From: Candidatus Woesearchaeota archaeon
Lineage (GTDB): Archaea > Nanobdellota > Nanobdellia > Woesearchaeales > UBA525
Length of the DNA stretch: 11,570 bases
Assembly (NCBI GenBank): GCA_023252315.1
Contig: JAJPEB010000026.1
Coordinates: forward strand, 1 to 11,570
Direction of reading: 5' to 3'
The notes beneath the pieces were generated by a model. It did no database searches, was not told the DNA's origin, and saw only the letters and a program-made list of their open reading frames with translations. Shown here piece by piece: positions 5,810-11,570 of this stretch (the first letter of the stretch is position 1; every line of letters starts with the position of its first letter). A program made the translations under genes and the position numbers.

Positions 5810-6166
5810 ATGTTCTTCGACACCTACGCGCTCTTTGAGCTCGCCAAGGGAAATCCGTCGTACAGGAAATACTACGGAGTGTCCCCGGTGACCACCAGGC
5901 TCAACCTCATGGAACTCCACCATGCACTCCTCAAAGAGCACACCCGCGACTACGCGGACACGATGTACGACCGCCTCTCGCAATTCTGCACCGAGCCCGA
6001 CGATGATGTACTCAAGGAAGCGAGCATCCTGCGCTCTGCCTGGAAGCGGCGCGATGTCTCTTTCATCGACTGCATTGGCTACATCCTCGCGCTCAGGCTC
6101 GGGATTCCTTTCCTGACCGGAGACAGGCAGTTCGAAGACCTCAAGAACGTAGAGTTCGTGAAGTGA
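5810..6166 (+). CDS. vapC: VapC toxin, PIN-domain ribonuclease
   Basis: This 118-residue PIN domain is expected to be a metal-dependent ribonuclease that arrests translation, in many studied cases by cutting tRNA or rRNA, unless held by VapB. All four acidic active-site positions are present: Asp4 (MFFDTYAL), Glu35 (RLNLMELHHALL), Asp87 (VSFIDCIGYILA) and Asp105 (FLTGDRQFEDL). The protein is therefore probably active, with the length normal for the family. It starts three bases after the antitoxin stop, so the two are one operon; the upstream TGAGCG gives no clear Shine-Dalgarno. The gene ends 13 bases from the stop of the convergent DUF4190-like gene. The RNA target cannot be predicted from sequence. 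Confidence 0.92.
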   Translation: MFFDTYALFELAKGNPSYRKYYGVSPVTTRLNLMELHHALLKEHTRDYADTMYDRLSQFCTEPDDDVLKEASILRSAWKRRDVSFIDCIGYILALRLGIPFLTGDRQFEDLKNVEFVK

Positions 6167-6179
6167 GTCCAGCAGATCA

Positions 6180-6776
6180 TCACTTCGCGACGCGCACGTA
6201 GCCCGAGACCTCGCCGTAGCGCGTCTCGTTCTGCCGCTCGTAGCGCACCGTGAGGACGTGGTGGAGCGGGGGCCTGACATCGCACGTGAAGACGCGTTGG
6301 CCGCCCGCGGGCCACGCGCCTCCCGTCCCTTCCTGCGGCGAGCACTCCGCGCCGAGCGTCACGATCGCGGACGAGATATCCTCGCGGCCGTTGTTGAGCA
6401 GCGTGAGCTGCGTGCCGCTCCCCTGCGCCGCGACGCCCACGCACGTCACCGGGCCGTCGAGCGCGCACATGTCGGGGATGAGCGGGAAGCCCGCGGTGAG
6501 CAGCGAGACGCCCGACGCCGCGAGCGCGACGATGACCGCGATGAGCAGCACCCACACGACGAGCGGGAGCGCGCCGAAGGCGATGCCCACGATCGCGTAC
6601 GTGCGCGAGCGGCCCTGCGCGCCGTGCCTGAGCGCGACCGCGCCCATGACGATCGCGGTGATCGAGACCGCCCAGCCGAGCACGGGGATCCAGCCGAAGA
6701 CGAGCGAGACGATGCCGAGCACGAGCGCCGCGGTCGCGTGGCCGGAATCCTGCGGGGGCGGGGTCCTCTTCTTCAT
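6180..6776 (-). CDS. DUF4190-like membrane protein with cysteine-bearing ectodomain
   Basis: This 198-residue membrane protein has no known function. After a short charged tail (MKKRTPPPQDS), residues 12-50 form a hydrophobic hairpin ending in IVMGAVALRHG. The run YAIVGIAFGALPLVVWVLLI then continues to about residue 100. The repeated 'LGIVSLV..G' and 'IVGIAFGALP' patterns resemble DUF4190 proteins. Residues 101-198 are polar and probably extracytoplasmic, with four cysteines (104, 112, 145, 165) that could form two disulfides and a beta-rich pattern (TQLTLLNNGREDISSAIVTL). A longer reading from 6929 exists, but the TATA box at 6797-6806 lies within it, 26 bases before the ATG at 6776, so the shorter start is preferred. 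It converges with vapC and is probably transcribed alone. Confidence 0.8.
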   Translation of the reverse strand: MKKRTPPPQDSGHATAALVLGIVSLVFGWIPVLGWAVSITAIVMGAVALRHGAQGRSRTYAIVGIAFGALPLVVWVLLIAVIVALAASGVSLLTAGFPLIPDMCALDGPVTCVGVAAQGSGTQLTLLNNGREDISSAIVTLGAECSPQEGTGGAWPAGGQRVFTCDVRPPLHHVLTVRYERQNETRYGEVSGYVRVAK

Positions 6777-6796
6777 GCGCGACGTAGGGGGGAGGC

Positions 6797-6806
6797 GGTT
6801 TATATG
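6797..6806 (-). promoter_or_regulatory. TATA box of the DUF4190-like gene
   Basis: The minus strand reads CCATATAAAC, centred 26 bases upstream of the ATG at 6776. It fixes the start of the membrane protein and again implies a leaderless mRNA. Confidence 0.7.
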
Positions 6807-7009
6807 GCTTTGCGAACCGCTCCGTGGGACGCGCTCCCTCCTGCGCTGCCGCTGCCCCGCTCGCGGTCTTCGCATGCGCGTTTGCCGGCGCCGCTCCCCG
6901 ATGGGGCAACCCCCTTGGCGCCCGGTCATGCGGCATCGATCGCTCGCCCGTAAGGGCGGCGCCAGCGCACGTGCGTACGATCAGGACGAGACTGAAGGGG
7001 AGGAATCTC
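6807..7009. other. Intergenic stretch without a recognised gene; one tetraloop hairpin
   Basis: This stretch lies between the DUF4190-like gene's promoter and the stop of the ABC exporter gene. I see no convincing reading frame, tRNA or known RNA. It holds a small hairpin, CGCCC GTAA GGGCG at 6945-6958, whose loop fits the GNRA rule on the plus strand. It also holds GGGG CAA CCCC (about 6903-6914) and AGGA ATC TCCT (7001-7011). Open frames crossing it on the plus strand are antisense extensions over the exporter gene. Confidence 0.4.
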
Positions 7010-8791
7010 CTACTCGATGTACCCGCCGCGCTGCAGCTCCCAGAGGTTGCGGTACACGCCCTGCTGCGCGATGAGCTCGTCGTGCGTGCCCTGCTGCACG
7101 ACCCTGCCGCGCTCGAGCACGACGATGCGGTCCGCGCGCATGATCGTCGAGAGGCGGTGCGCGATGATGATCGCCGTGCGCCCTCGCATGAGCCGCTCGA
7201 GGTCGCGCTGGATGTCGTGCTCCGTCTGCGAGTCGAGCGACGACGTCGCCTCGTCGAGCACGAGGACCTTCCTGTCGGCCAGGATGGCGCGCGCGATCGA
7301 CACGCGCTGCTTCTCGCCGCCCGAGAGCTTGACGCCGCGCTCGCCCACGATCGTCTGCTCGCCCTTGGGCAGCTGCTTGATGAGCCTGTCGAGCTGCGCG
7401 AAGCGCATCGCCGCGCGCACCTGCGTCCTCGACGCCCTGGGGTTCGAGAACGCGACGTTGTTGTAGATCGTGTCGTCGAAGAGCACGCACTCCTGCGGCA
7501 CGATCGAGAGCTCGGAGCGCAGCGACTCCTGCCTGAACGAGCGGATGTCCTTGCCGTCGATGCACACCTCGCCGCCGTCGACGTCGTAGAGGCGGTAGAG
7601 CAGCTTCACGAGCGTGCTCTTGCCCGAGCCCGAGCGCCCGACGAGCGCGACCTTCTCGTGCGCCTTGATCTCGAGGCTCAGGCCCTCGAAGAGCGGCGAG
7701 CCGTGGTAGCTGAACGTGATGTCGTTGAACGCGATCGCGCCGCGGCGCACGACGAGCCTCTTCGCGCCGGGCGCGTCCTCGATGCCGTTGCGGAAGCGGT
7801 CGTAGTAGTAGAGCGACTCGAGGTCGATCGCCGCGCGGTAGTAGCTGCGAAGCCCTCCGACGAAGCCGTACATCGCGCCGACGACGCTCGTGTACGCCGC
7901 GTAGACGAAGACCGCGTCGCCGATCGTCGTGTCGCCGCGCAGCAGCCCCAGGAGCGGGATCGCGAGCAGGGCGGCGGTGCCGATGCCGATGATGACCATC
8001 TGCCCCGCGTCGCTGTGCCGGAAGTAGTTCCACGAGCGCATGAACGCGAGCCTCGTGCGCTCGGTGAGGTCGAAGAACTTGCGCTTGACCGCCTCCTCGC
8101 GCCCGAAGTACTTGACGGAGTCCACGTTCGCGAGGATGTCGCCCAGGTTCGCGCGCTCGACATCCTCCGTCGCGTTCGCGACATGCCCCGCCTCCGACTG
8201 CGCGCGGAAGATGAGCAGGCTGTAGCCGACGAAGACGATGGACGTGAGGAAGATCACGAGCACGGGGAGCCAGCCGATCGTGAGCAGCGCGAGCATCGTG
8301 ACCGAGAGCTGGAAGACCATGGCGGCGAAGTTGAACACGACCGCGTCCATCATGGTCTCGACCGCGCGCCCGCCGCGCGACATGCGCGAGATGAGCGAGC
8401 CCGTCTTGTGCGTCGTGTGGAACTTGTGGTCGAGGTCGATGATATGGTCGAAGAACTTGCGCTTGATCTCCGCGATGATCCTCCCGTCGAGCATGTTGAG
8501 GAAGTGGATCGAGAGCCACTTGCTCGCCGTCTTCACGAGCAGCAGCCCCGCGTAGAGGCCGAGCGCGAGCAGCAGCGCGTGCGCGAAGTCCGACGACGAG
8601 AGCGTGCCCGCCGCGTGCGAGGTGCCGTCGTCGATCACGAGCTTGAAGATGTAGCGCTCGGCGACAGTGCCCGTCTCGATCACGAGCGCGACGAGGAGCA
8701 CCGCGAAGAAGAGCCCTTTGTGGCGCATCGCGTACGCGAGGAAGTTGCGCGTGCTCTGCACGAGGTCGAGCCTCTCCTTCTTCTTCGCCAT
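7010..8791 (-). CDS. ABC exporter, membrane and ATPase domains fused (MsbA/MDR-like)
   Basis: This 593-residue single-chain half-transporter should work as a homodimer in the cytoplasmic membrane, exporting lipids, drugs or peptides. Residues about 15-310 are the six-helix membrane domain, with hydrophobic runs such as FFAVLLVALVIETG and FAHALLLALGLYAGLLLV, plus a helix pair near VTMLALLTIGWLPVLVIFLT. The ATPase domain (about 345-590) is complete: Walker A VGRSGSGKST with Lys391, Q-loop Gln433, signature LSGGEK (489-494), Walker B VLVLDEA with Asp513-Glu514, D-loop SSLD (517-520) and H-loop His545. The catalytic glutamate is intact, so it should hydrolyse ATP. The ATG at 8791 lies 28 bases from a TATA box. 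The FAD-enzyme gene ends 64 bases upstream on the same strand, so read-through from that operon is possible. The substrate cannot be inferred. Confidence 0.96.
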   Translation of the reverse strand: MAKKKERLDLVQSTRNFLAYAMRHKGLFFAVLLVALVIETGTVAERYIFKLVIDDGTSHAAGTLSSSDFAHALLLALGLYAGLLLVKTASKWLSIHFLNMLDGRIIAEIKRKFFDHIIDLDHKFHTTHKTGSLISRMSRGGRAVETMMDAVVFNFAAMVFQLSVTMLALLTIGWLPVLVIFLTSIVFVGYSLLIFRAQSEAGHVANATEDVERANLGDILANVDSVKYFGREEAVKRKFFDLTERTRLAFMRSWNYFRHSDAGQMVIIGIGTAALLAIPLLGLLRGDTTIGDAVFVYAAYTSVVGAMYGFVGGLRSYYRAAIDLESLYYYDRFRNGIEDAPGAKRLVVRRGAIAFNDITFSYHGSPLFEGLSLEIKAHEKVALVGRSGSGKSTLVKLLYRLYDVDGGEVCIDGKDIRSFRQESLRSELSIVPQECVLFDDTIYNNVAFSNPRASRTQVRAAMRFAQLDRLIKQLPKGEQTIVGERGVKLSGGEKQRVSIARAILADRKVLVLDEATSSLDSQTEHDIQRDLERLMRGRTAIIIAHRLSTIMRADRIVVLERGRVVQQGTHDELIAQQGVYRNLWELQRGGYIE

Positions 8792-8812
8792 CCCGCAGGG
8801 GGATGCGTTCCC

Positions 8813-8823
8813 GGCTTATATGG
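8813..8823 (-). promoter_or_regulatory. TATA box of the ABC exporter gene
   Basis: The minus strand reads CCATATAAGCC, centred about 28 bases upstream of the ATG at 8791 in the short gap after the FAD-enzyme gene. It gives the exporter its own promoter. Confidence 0.65.
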
Positions 8824-8855
8824 GCTGCGGAGAGTGGATCGAGAGGGCCCGTGCC

Positions 8856-9983
8856 TTAGCTCCTGAGTATCTGGCTCGCCGCGTACAGGCCGGTGATGTA
8901 CGCGTCCTCGAGCCCCGTGATGTTGTGGTCGCCGATGAGCCAGAGATTTCTCCCTTGCCTTGCCTCGAAAAGCGCGGTGCCGATATTGTTGGAGAGAGGC
9001 CGCCATGCGGTGCGGGCGATGATCTCACAGGACGAGAAAAGCCCGCCCAGCCGGGGGCGCGCGCGGGTCGCGTAGGCGATGAACGTGCCATCCTCTTCCT
9101 CGATCATCCAGAAGAGGGGAGAGCCGAGGCCGAAAATCTTGATCATCCCCCTGCGGTACCGCTCCTTGAGCGTGCCGCGCAGATGGAGGACATAGACATT
9201 CCTCCCCTCGTTGATTTCCTCGAGCCCGAGCAGCCTGCTCGCGACGCGAGAGGGAGTCGCTACCACGACATTGCGCGCGCGCAAGGCCCCTCCTCCCCCG
9301 AGAAAGACAAGATATGCTGTCCCCTCGTCACGGACACGTCGCGCTTCCCCGATCACGATCTTCCCGCGAAACGGCGCGACGAACTTTCCCGTATCGAACG
9401 AGAACTCGTGCCAGCGGACGAGCATCGAGGCGCTCGCGAGCTGGTGCTGGAACGCGGTCTGCTCCCGAAGCGTGCTCGCAGCGACGCCGTAGAGCACCGG
9501 CTCAAGGCTCCTCGCGAGATCCTCGATGCGATGCCGCTTCACGAACGATTCCGCGCTCTCGAAGAAGAGCCCGTGCAGGTACGGGTCGGCCTCGATCGCG
9601 CGCTTTTGGGACATCGTCAACGCCCTGCGCTGGAATCGCCTGTACGCCGCCATGAAGCGCGACGTGAGCAAGGACCACCTCGCGAGCTGGAGCGGGAACC
9701 GGAGGATGGCTCGCGGAACCCTCACGGGCTCCGGATCGGCGTAGCTGACGAGATCCCCGAGCCTTCTCCGGCGCTCCACATGCGGCAGGACATTCGCGTA
9801 CGTCGAGCCGACGCAGACCGCCCCATAGTTCGCCCTTCCGTCACCGGAAGCGCGGATGCGGCCGCCGATGTCTTTCGTGATGAGCAGGAAGTCCCTCCCT
9901 GCCTCGGCAAGCTTGCGCGCGCAGGCAAGGCCCGCAATCCCGCCGCCGATGATGAGCGTCTCGCAGTCGCGTATGCCCGCCAT
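8856..9983 (-). CDS. FAD-dependent oxidoreductase, amine-oxidase-like
   Basis: This 375-residue flavoprotein belongs to the NAD(P)-binding Rossmann / flavin amine oxidase superfamily. It begins with the dinucleotide-binding motif ETLIIGGGIAGLACARKLAE (GGGIAG at 13-18), followed by IGGRIRA, the usual GGR motif after the first beta-alpha-beta unit. A second FAD contact, LRARNVVVATPSRVASRLL, lies about two-thirds of the way along. The C-terminal NLWLIGDHNITGLEDAYITG is the standard FAD-closing motif. It is shorter than typical amine oxidases or phytoene desaturases (430-500), which suggests a compact substrate domain. The substrate cannot be assigned; prenyl-chain reduction, sterol-like or amine oxidation are all possible. 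Its ATG lies 11 bases after the stop of the secreted-protein gene, preceded by a purine-rich GGGGAAGAGG, so it is the last gene of that operon. Confidence 0.88.
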   Translation of the reverse strand: MAGIRDCETLIIGGGIAGLACARKLAEAGRDFLLITKDIGGRIRASGDGRANYGAVCVGSTYANVLPHVERRRRLGDLVSYADPEPVRVPRAILRFPLQLARWSLLTSRFMAAYRRFQRRALTMSQKRAIEADPYLHGLFFESAESFVKRHRIEDLARSLEPVLYGVAASTLREQTAFQHQLASASMLVRWHEFSFDTGKFVAPFRGKIVIGEARRVRDEGTAYLVFLGGGGALRARNVVVATPSRVASRLLGLEEINEGRNVYVLHLRGTLKERYRRGMIKIFGLGSPLFWMIEEEDGTFIAYATRARPRLGGLFSSCEIIARTAWRPLSNNIGTALFEARQGRNLWLIGDHNITGLEDAYITGLYAASQILRS

Positions 9984-9994
9984 CCTCTTCCCCG

Positions 9995-10567
9995 CTACGA
10001 TACCGGCCCCGGAGCGGTCATCTCACGGGCGGTGCCTGCGAGATTCGCGAGCGCTTGGTATTCAGGGGCGAAAGGCCTCGCGAACCGCACGCCCTTGAGC
10101 GCATCGAGCGCGTCGGCTGCAGCCTCGAACCGCGCATGCGCCTCCTGGTCCGAGACTTCGTCAGGATGCGCGCTCTCTCCCGGGTCCCACGACACGTTCT
10201 TGGGGCCATCGCCTCCGAACTGCGTCAGCAGCTGGGTCCCATCGCCCGCCATGATCCGCGCGTCGATCTCGAAGAGCGGCGTTCCCCCGTCCGAAAGCCT
10301 CTCGAGCCACGGAGTGGGAGGTCCCCGCACCGTCTCGAGCGAGATCCTCTGCCCGCGAGACACGTAGGAGCCCCTTATCCCTCTCCCATCGAACGCGAGC
10401 GACTCGTATCCCCGAGGGAGGGTCGTGTTCTCCGCGAGCACGGGGGATCCGGCAGGAGGAAGCGCATACGCCGCGGGCGCAAGGAAGAGCATTGCGATCC
10501 GCATCAGGGCCATCGATACGGCCGCGATCGCGACCGTGAGCATCGCGAGCTTCACGGCGCGATTCAT
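9995..10567 (-). CDS. Secreted or membrane-anchored protein, unknown
   Basis: I do not recognise the family of this 190-residue protein. Residues 1-6 (MNRAVK) are basic and 7-35 are hydrophobic, ending in APAAYA, a good signal-peptidase pattern with cleavage after Ala35; if uncleaved it would be a membrane anchor. The mature part is hydrophilic, rich in Pro, Gly and acidic residues, with FDGRGIRGSYVSRGQRISLE, FEIDARIMAGDGTQLLTQFG and a C-terminal helix with many alanines (HARFEAAADALDALKG). It has no cysteine. The ATG at 10567 overlaps the TGA of the methyltransferase gene by four bases (ATGA). The same frame stays open upstream to 11509, but only because of the frameshift in the methyltransferase; the start at 10567 is chosen for the signal peptide and overlap. 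The FAD enzyme follows 11 bases downstream. Confidence 0.75.
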   Translation of the reverse strand: MNRAVKLAMLTVAIAAVSMALMRIAMLFLAPAAYALPPAGSPVLAENTTLPRGYESLAFDGRGIRGSYVSRGQRISLETVRGPPTPWLERLSDGGTPLFEIDARIMAGDGTQLLTQFGGDGPKNVSWDPGESAHPDEVSDQEAHARFEAAADALDALKGVRFARPFAPEYQALANLAGTAREMTAPGPVS

Positions 10568-11509
10568 GCTCGCTTCCGCTCCATCACCGCGATGTAGAAC
10601 CCCTCCATCCCCGTCCTGTGCGGCCAGAACCTGCGCGTGCGCGCGACGCGCGGGTCGAGCGCGTTGCCGTCCCAAGACACAGCGCCGGGATCCCCGATGC
10701 CCGGGTCGAACTCCACGGTATCGAGGTCGGGATGCTTCGCGAGCGCCCACGCGACGACGAGCTCGTCCTCCTCGGGCTCGAGCGAGCACGTGCTGTAGAC
10801 GAGCCTGCCGCCCGGCTCGAGGCACAGGTACGCGGCTCTCAGCAGCTCGCGCTGCGTGCGCGCGTTCTCCTTGATGTCGTGCACGGTGCGCTTGCCGAAC
10901 CAGCCTGGCTCCGAGCAGAAGTTGCCGCTGCAGGACGAATGGGAAGGTCATCTTGAGGTCCTGCGCGAAGCGCGCGTCCTTCTTCACGCACACGACGTTC
11001 GCGAGGCCGAGGCGCTCCGCGTTGTTGCGCACGGCGACGAGACGCTGCGCGTCGCGCTCGAGCGCGACGACGAGCCCCCTGGGTCCCACCATCTGCGCGA
11101 GGTACGTCGCCTTGCCACCAGGCGCCGACGCCATGTCGAGGGCGCGCGCCCCTTCGGCAGGATCGAGCGCCTCGCACGTGAGCTGGGAGAGCGGGCCCTG
11201 CAAGTAGTACTTCCCCTGGAGGTAGTCGGGGGTCGCGCCGAGCGAGAACGACGCGCTCAGGTAGTAGCCCTCGCGCAGGAACGGGACTTTCGTGAGCAGC
11301 GCGCCCCTGCGGCTCAGCGATCGCGCGAGCGCATACCCGTCCGTCTTCTCGGTGTTCACGCGCAGCGCCTGCTGCACGTTCTCCGGGGGGACCGCGCGCG
11401 CGTCGGGGCAGATCGAGCGGTAGCGCGCGAGGAAGAACTGGCCCGACTCCTGCTGCTCGGCCTCGTCGGTCTCCTCGAACGCCGACTCCTTCACCATCTT
11501 CCCCTTCAT
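10564..11509 (-). pseudogene. RNA m5C methyltransferase, NOL1/NOP2/Sun family, frameshifted
   Basis: The family moves a methyl group from S-adenosylmethionine to C5 of cytosine in tRNA or rRNA. The first half, from the ATG at 11509, contains the family's ALRVNTEKTD-like start, PDYLQGKYYLQGPLSQLTCE and the SAM motif I, ALDMASAPGGKATYLAQMV. It runs in frame to about 10937 (LKMTFPFV). From about 10935 the coding frame changes. The second half reads SCSGNFCSEPGWFGK, DIKENARTQRELLRAAYLCL and YSTCSLEPEEDE, which carries the catalytic TCS cysteine. Between them part of motif IV, hydrophobic-hydrophobic-D-A-P-C-S-G, is missing. Restoring 14 bases gives VLLDAPCSGN and 319 codons, the normal archaeal length. 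As it stands the enzyme cannot be made whole. It could be a true mutation or a sequence error. The gene overlaps both neighbours by four bases. Confidence 0.85.
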
Positions 11510-11570
11510 CCGTCGACCTCGATCTCTACCTCGCCCGTCGCGGGATCGTAGCGCTTCACCTGCGGGAACG
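11506..11570 (-). CDS. C-terminal end of an unknown gene (runs off the right edge)
   Basis: Twenty codons of an upstream gene are visible: FPQVKRYDPATGEVEIEVDG, then TGA at 11506-11508. The TGA overlaps the ATG of the methyltransferase gene (ATGA), which indicates an operon with translational coupling. The tail is too short to identify a family. Confidence 0.6.
   Translation of the reverse strand, partial: FPQVKRYDPATGEVEIEVDG

Noticed and set aside
5017..5823. A 268-codon minus-strand frame over rnpB and vapB
   Set aside because: It runs antisense to both the structured RNA and the antitoxin gene and has no domain signature.
6824..8866. A 680-codon plus-strand open frame antisense to the ABC exporter
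   Set aside because: Made almost entirely of Arg, Asp, Glu, Ala, Val and His, the pattern produced by reading the complement of GC-rich codons; the exporter on the other strand has all its catalytic motifs.
8667..10367. A 566-codon plus-strand open frame antisense to the FAD enzyme
   Set aside because: No recognisable domain; it overlaps a flavoprotein with intact N- and C-terminal FAD motifs and the genes on both sides of it.
1..11570. CRISPR arrays, tRNA genes, transposases or phage genes
   Set aside because: I looked for regularly spaced repeats, T-loop and acceptor-stem patterns and integrase or transposase motifs and found none; repeated GC-rich words such as 'gcgcgc' reflect base composition.

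Overview
The window looks like chromosomal DNA of a GC-rich archaeon (hand-counted 60-base samples of ordinary genes give about 65-70% GC). Three things point to Archaea. Most gene starts have a TATA-like box centred 26-28 bases upstream, so the transcripts would be leaderless. There is an archaeal-type phosphoenolpyruvate carboxylase of 490 residues. There is also a compact RNase P RNA that lacks the long arms of bacterial type A. I cannot place the organism more precisely.

Layout, left to right. On the minus strand, 1-1317 holds an ABC-2 type export system: a permease cut by the window edge and its ATPase, overlapping by four bases. Next comes a 198-residue protein with the full architecture of a bacterial ECF sigma factor (1406-2002), then a winged-helix regulator with two predicted membrane segments (2072-2695). 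All three units have their own promoter. A plus-strand orphan gene (2813-3418) diverges from the regulator and converges on the PEP carboxylase gene (3439-4911). Upstream of ppcA are a possible 45-residue ORF (4959-5096) and then, on the plus strand, the RNase P RNA gene (5187-5499). A VapBC toxin-antitoxin pair follows (5597-6166).

The rest is minus strand. It holds a DUF4190-like membrane protein with a cysteine-bearing ectodomain (6180-6776) and a single-chain ABC exporter (7010-8791). A tightly packed operon follows at 8856-11570: the tail of an unknown gene, an RNA m5C methyltransferase of the NOL1/NOP2/Sun family broken by a frameshift, a secreted or membrane-anchored protein, and an FAD-dependent amine-oxidase-like enzyme.

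The most striking item is the sigma factor. Archaea use TBP and TFB rather than sigma, yet this gene carries both region 2 and region 4, has an archaeal-looking promoter and is lower in GC than its neighbours. It sits between an ABC export operon and a membrane-bound regulator. This suggests a bacterial regulator acquired by transfer and kept in an archaeon. Second is the methyltransferase lesion, best explained as a 14-base deletion between two CCTGC repeats that removes part of the catalytic DAPCSG motif. I see no tRNA, CRISPR array, insertion sequence or prophage.
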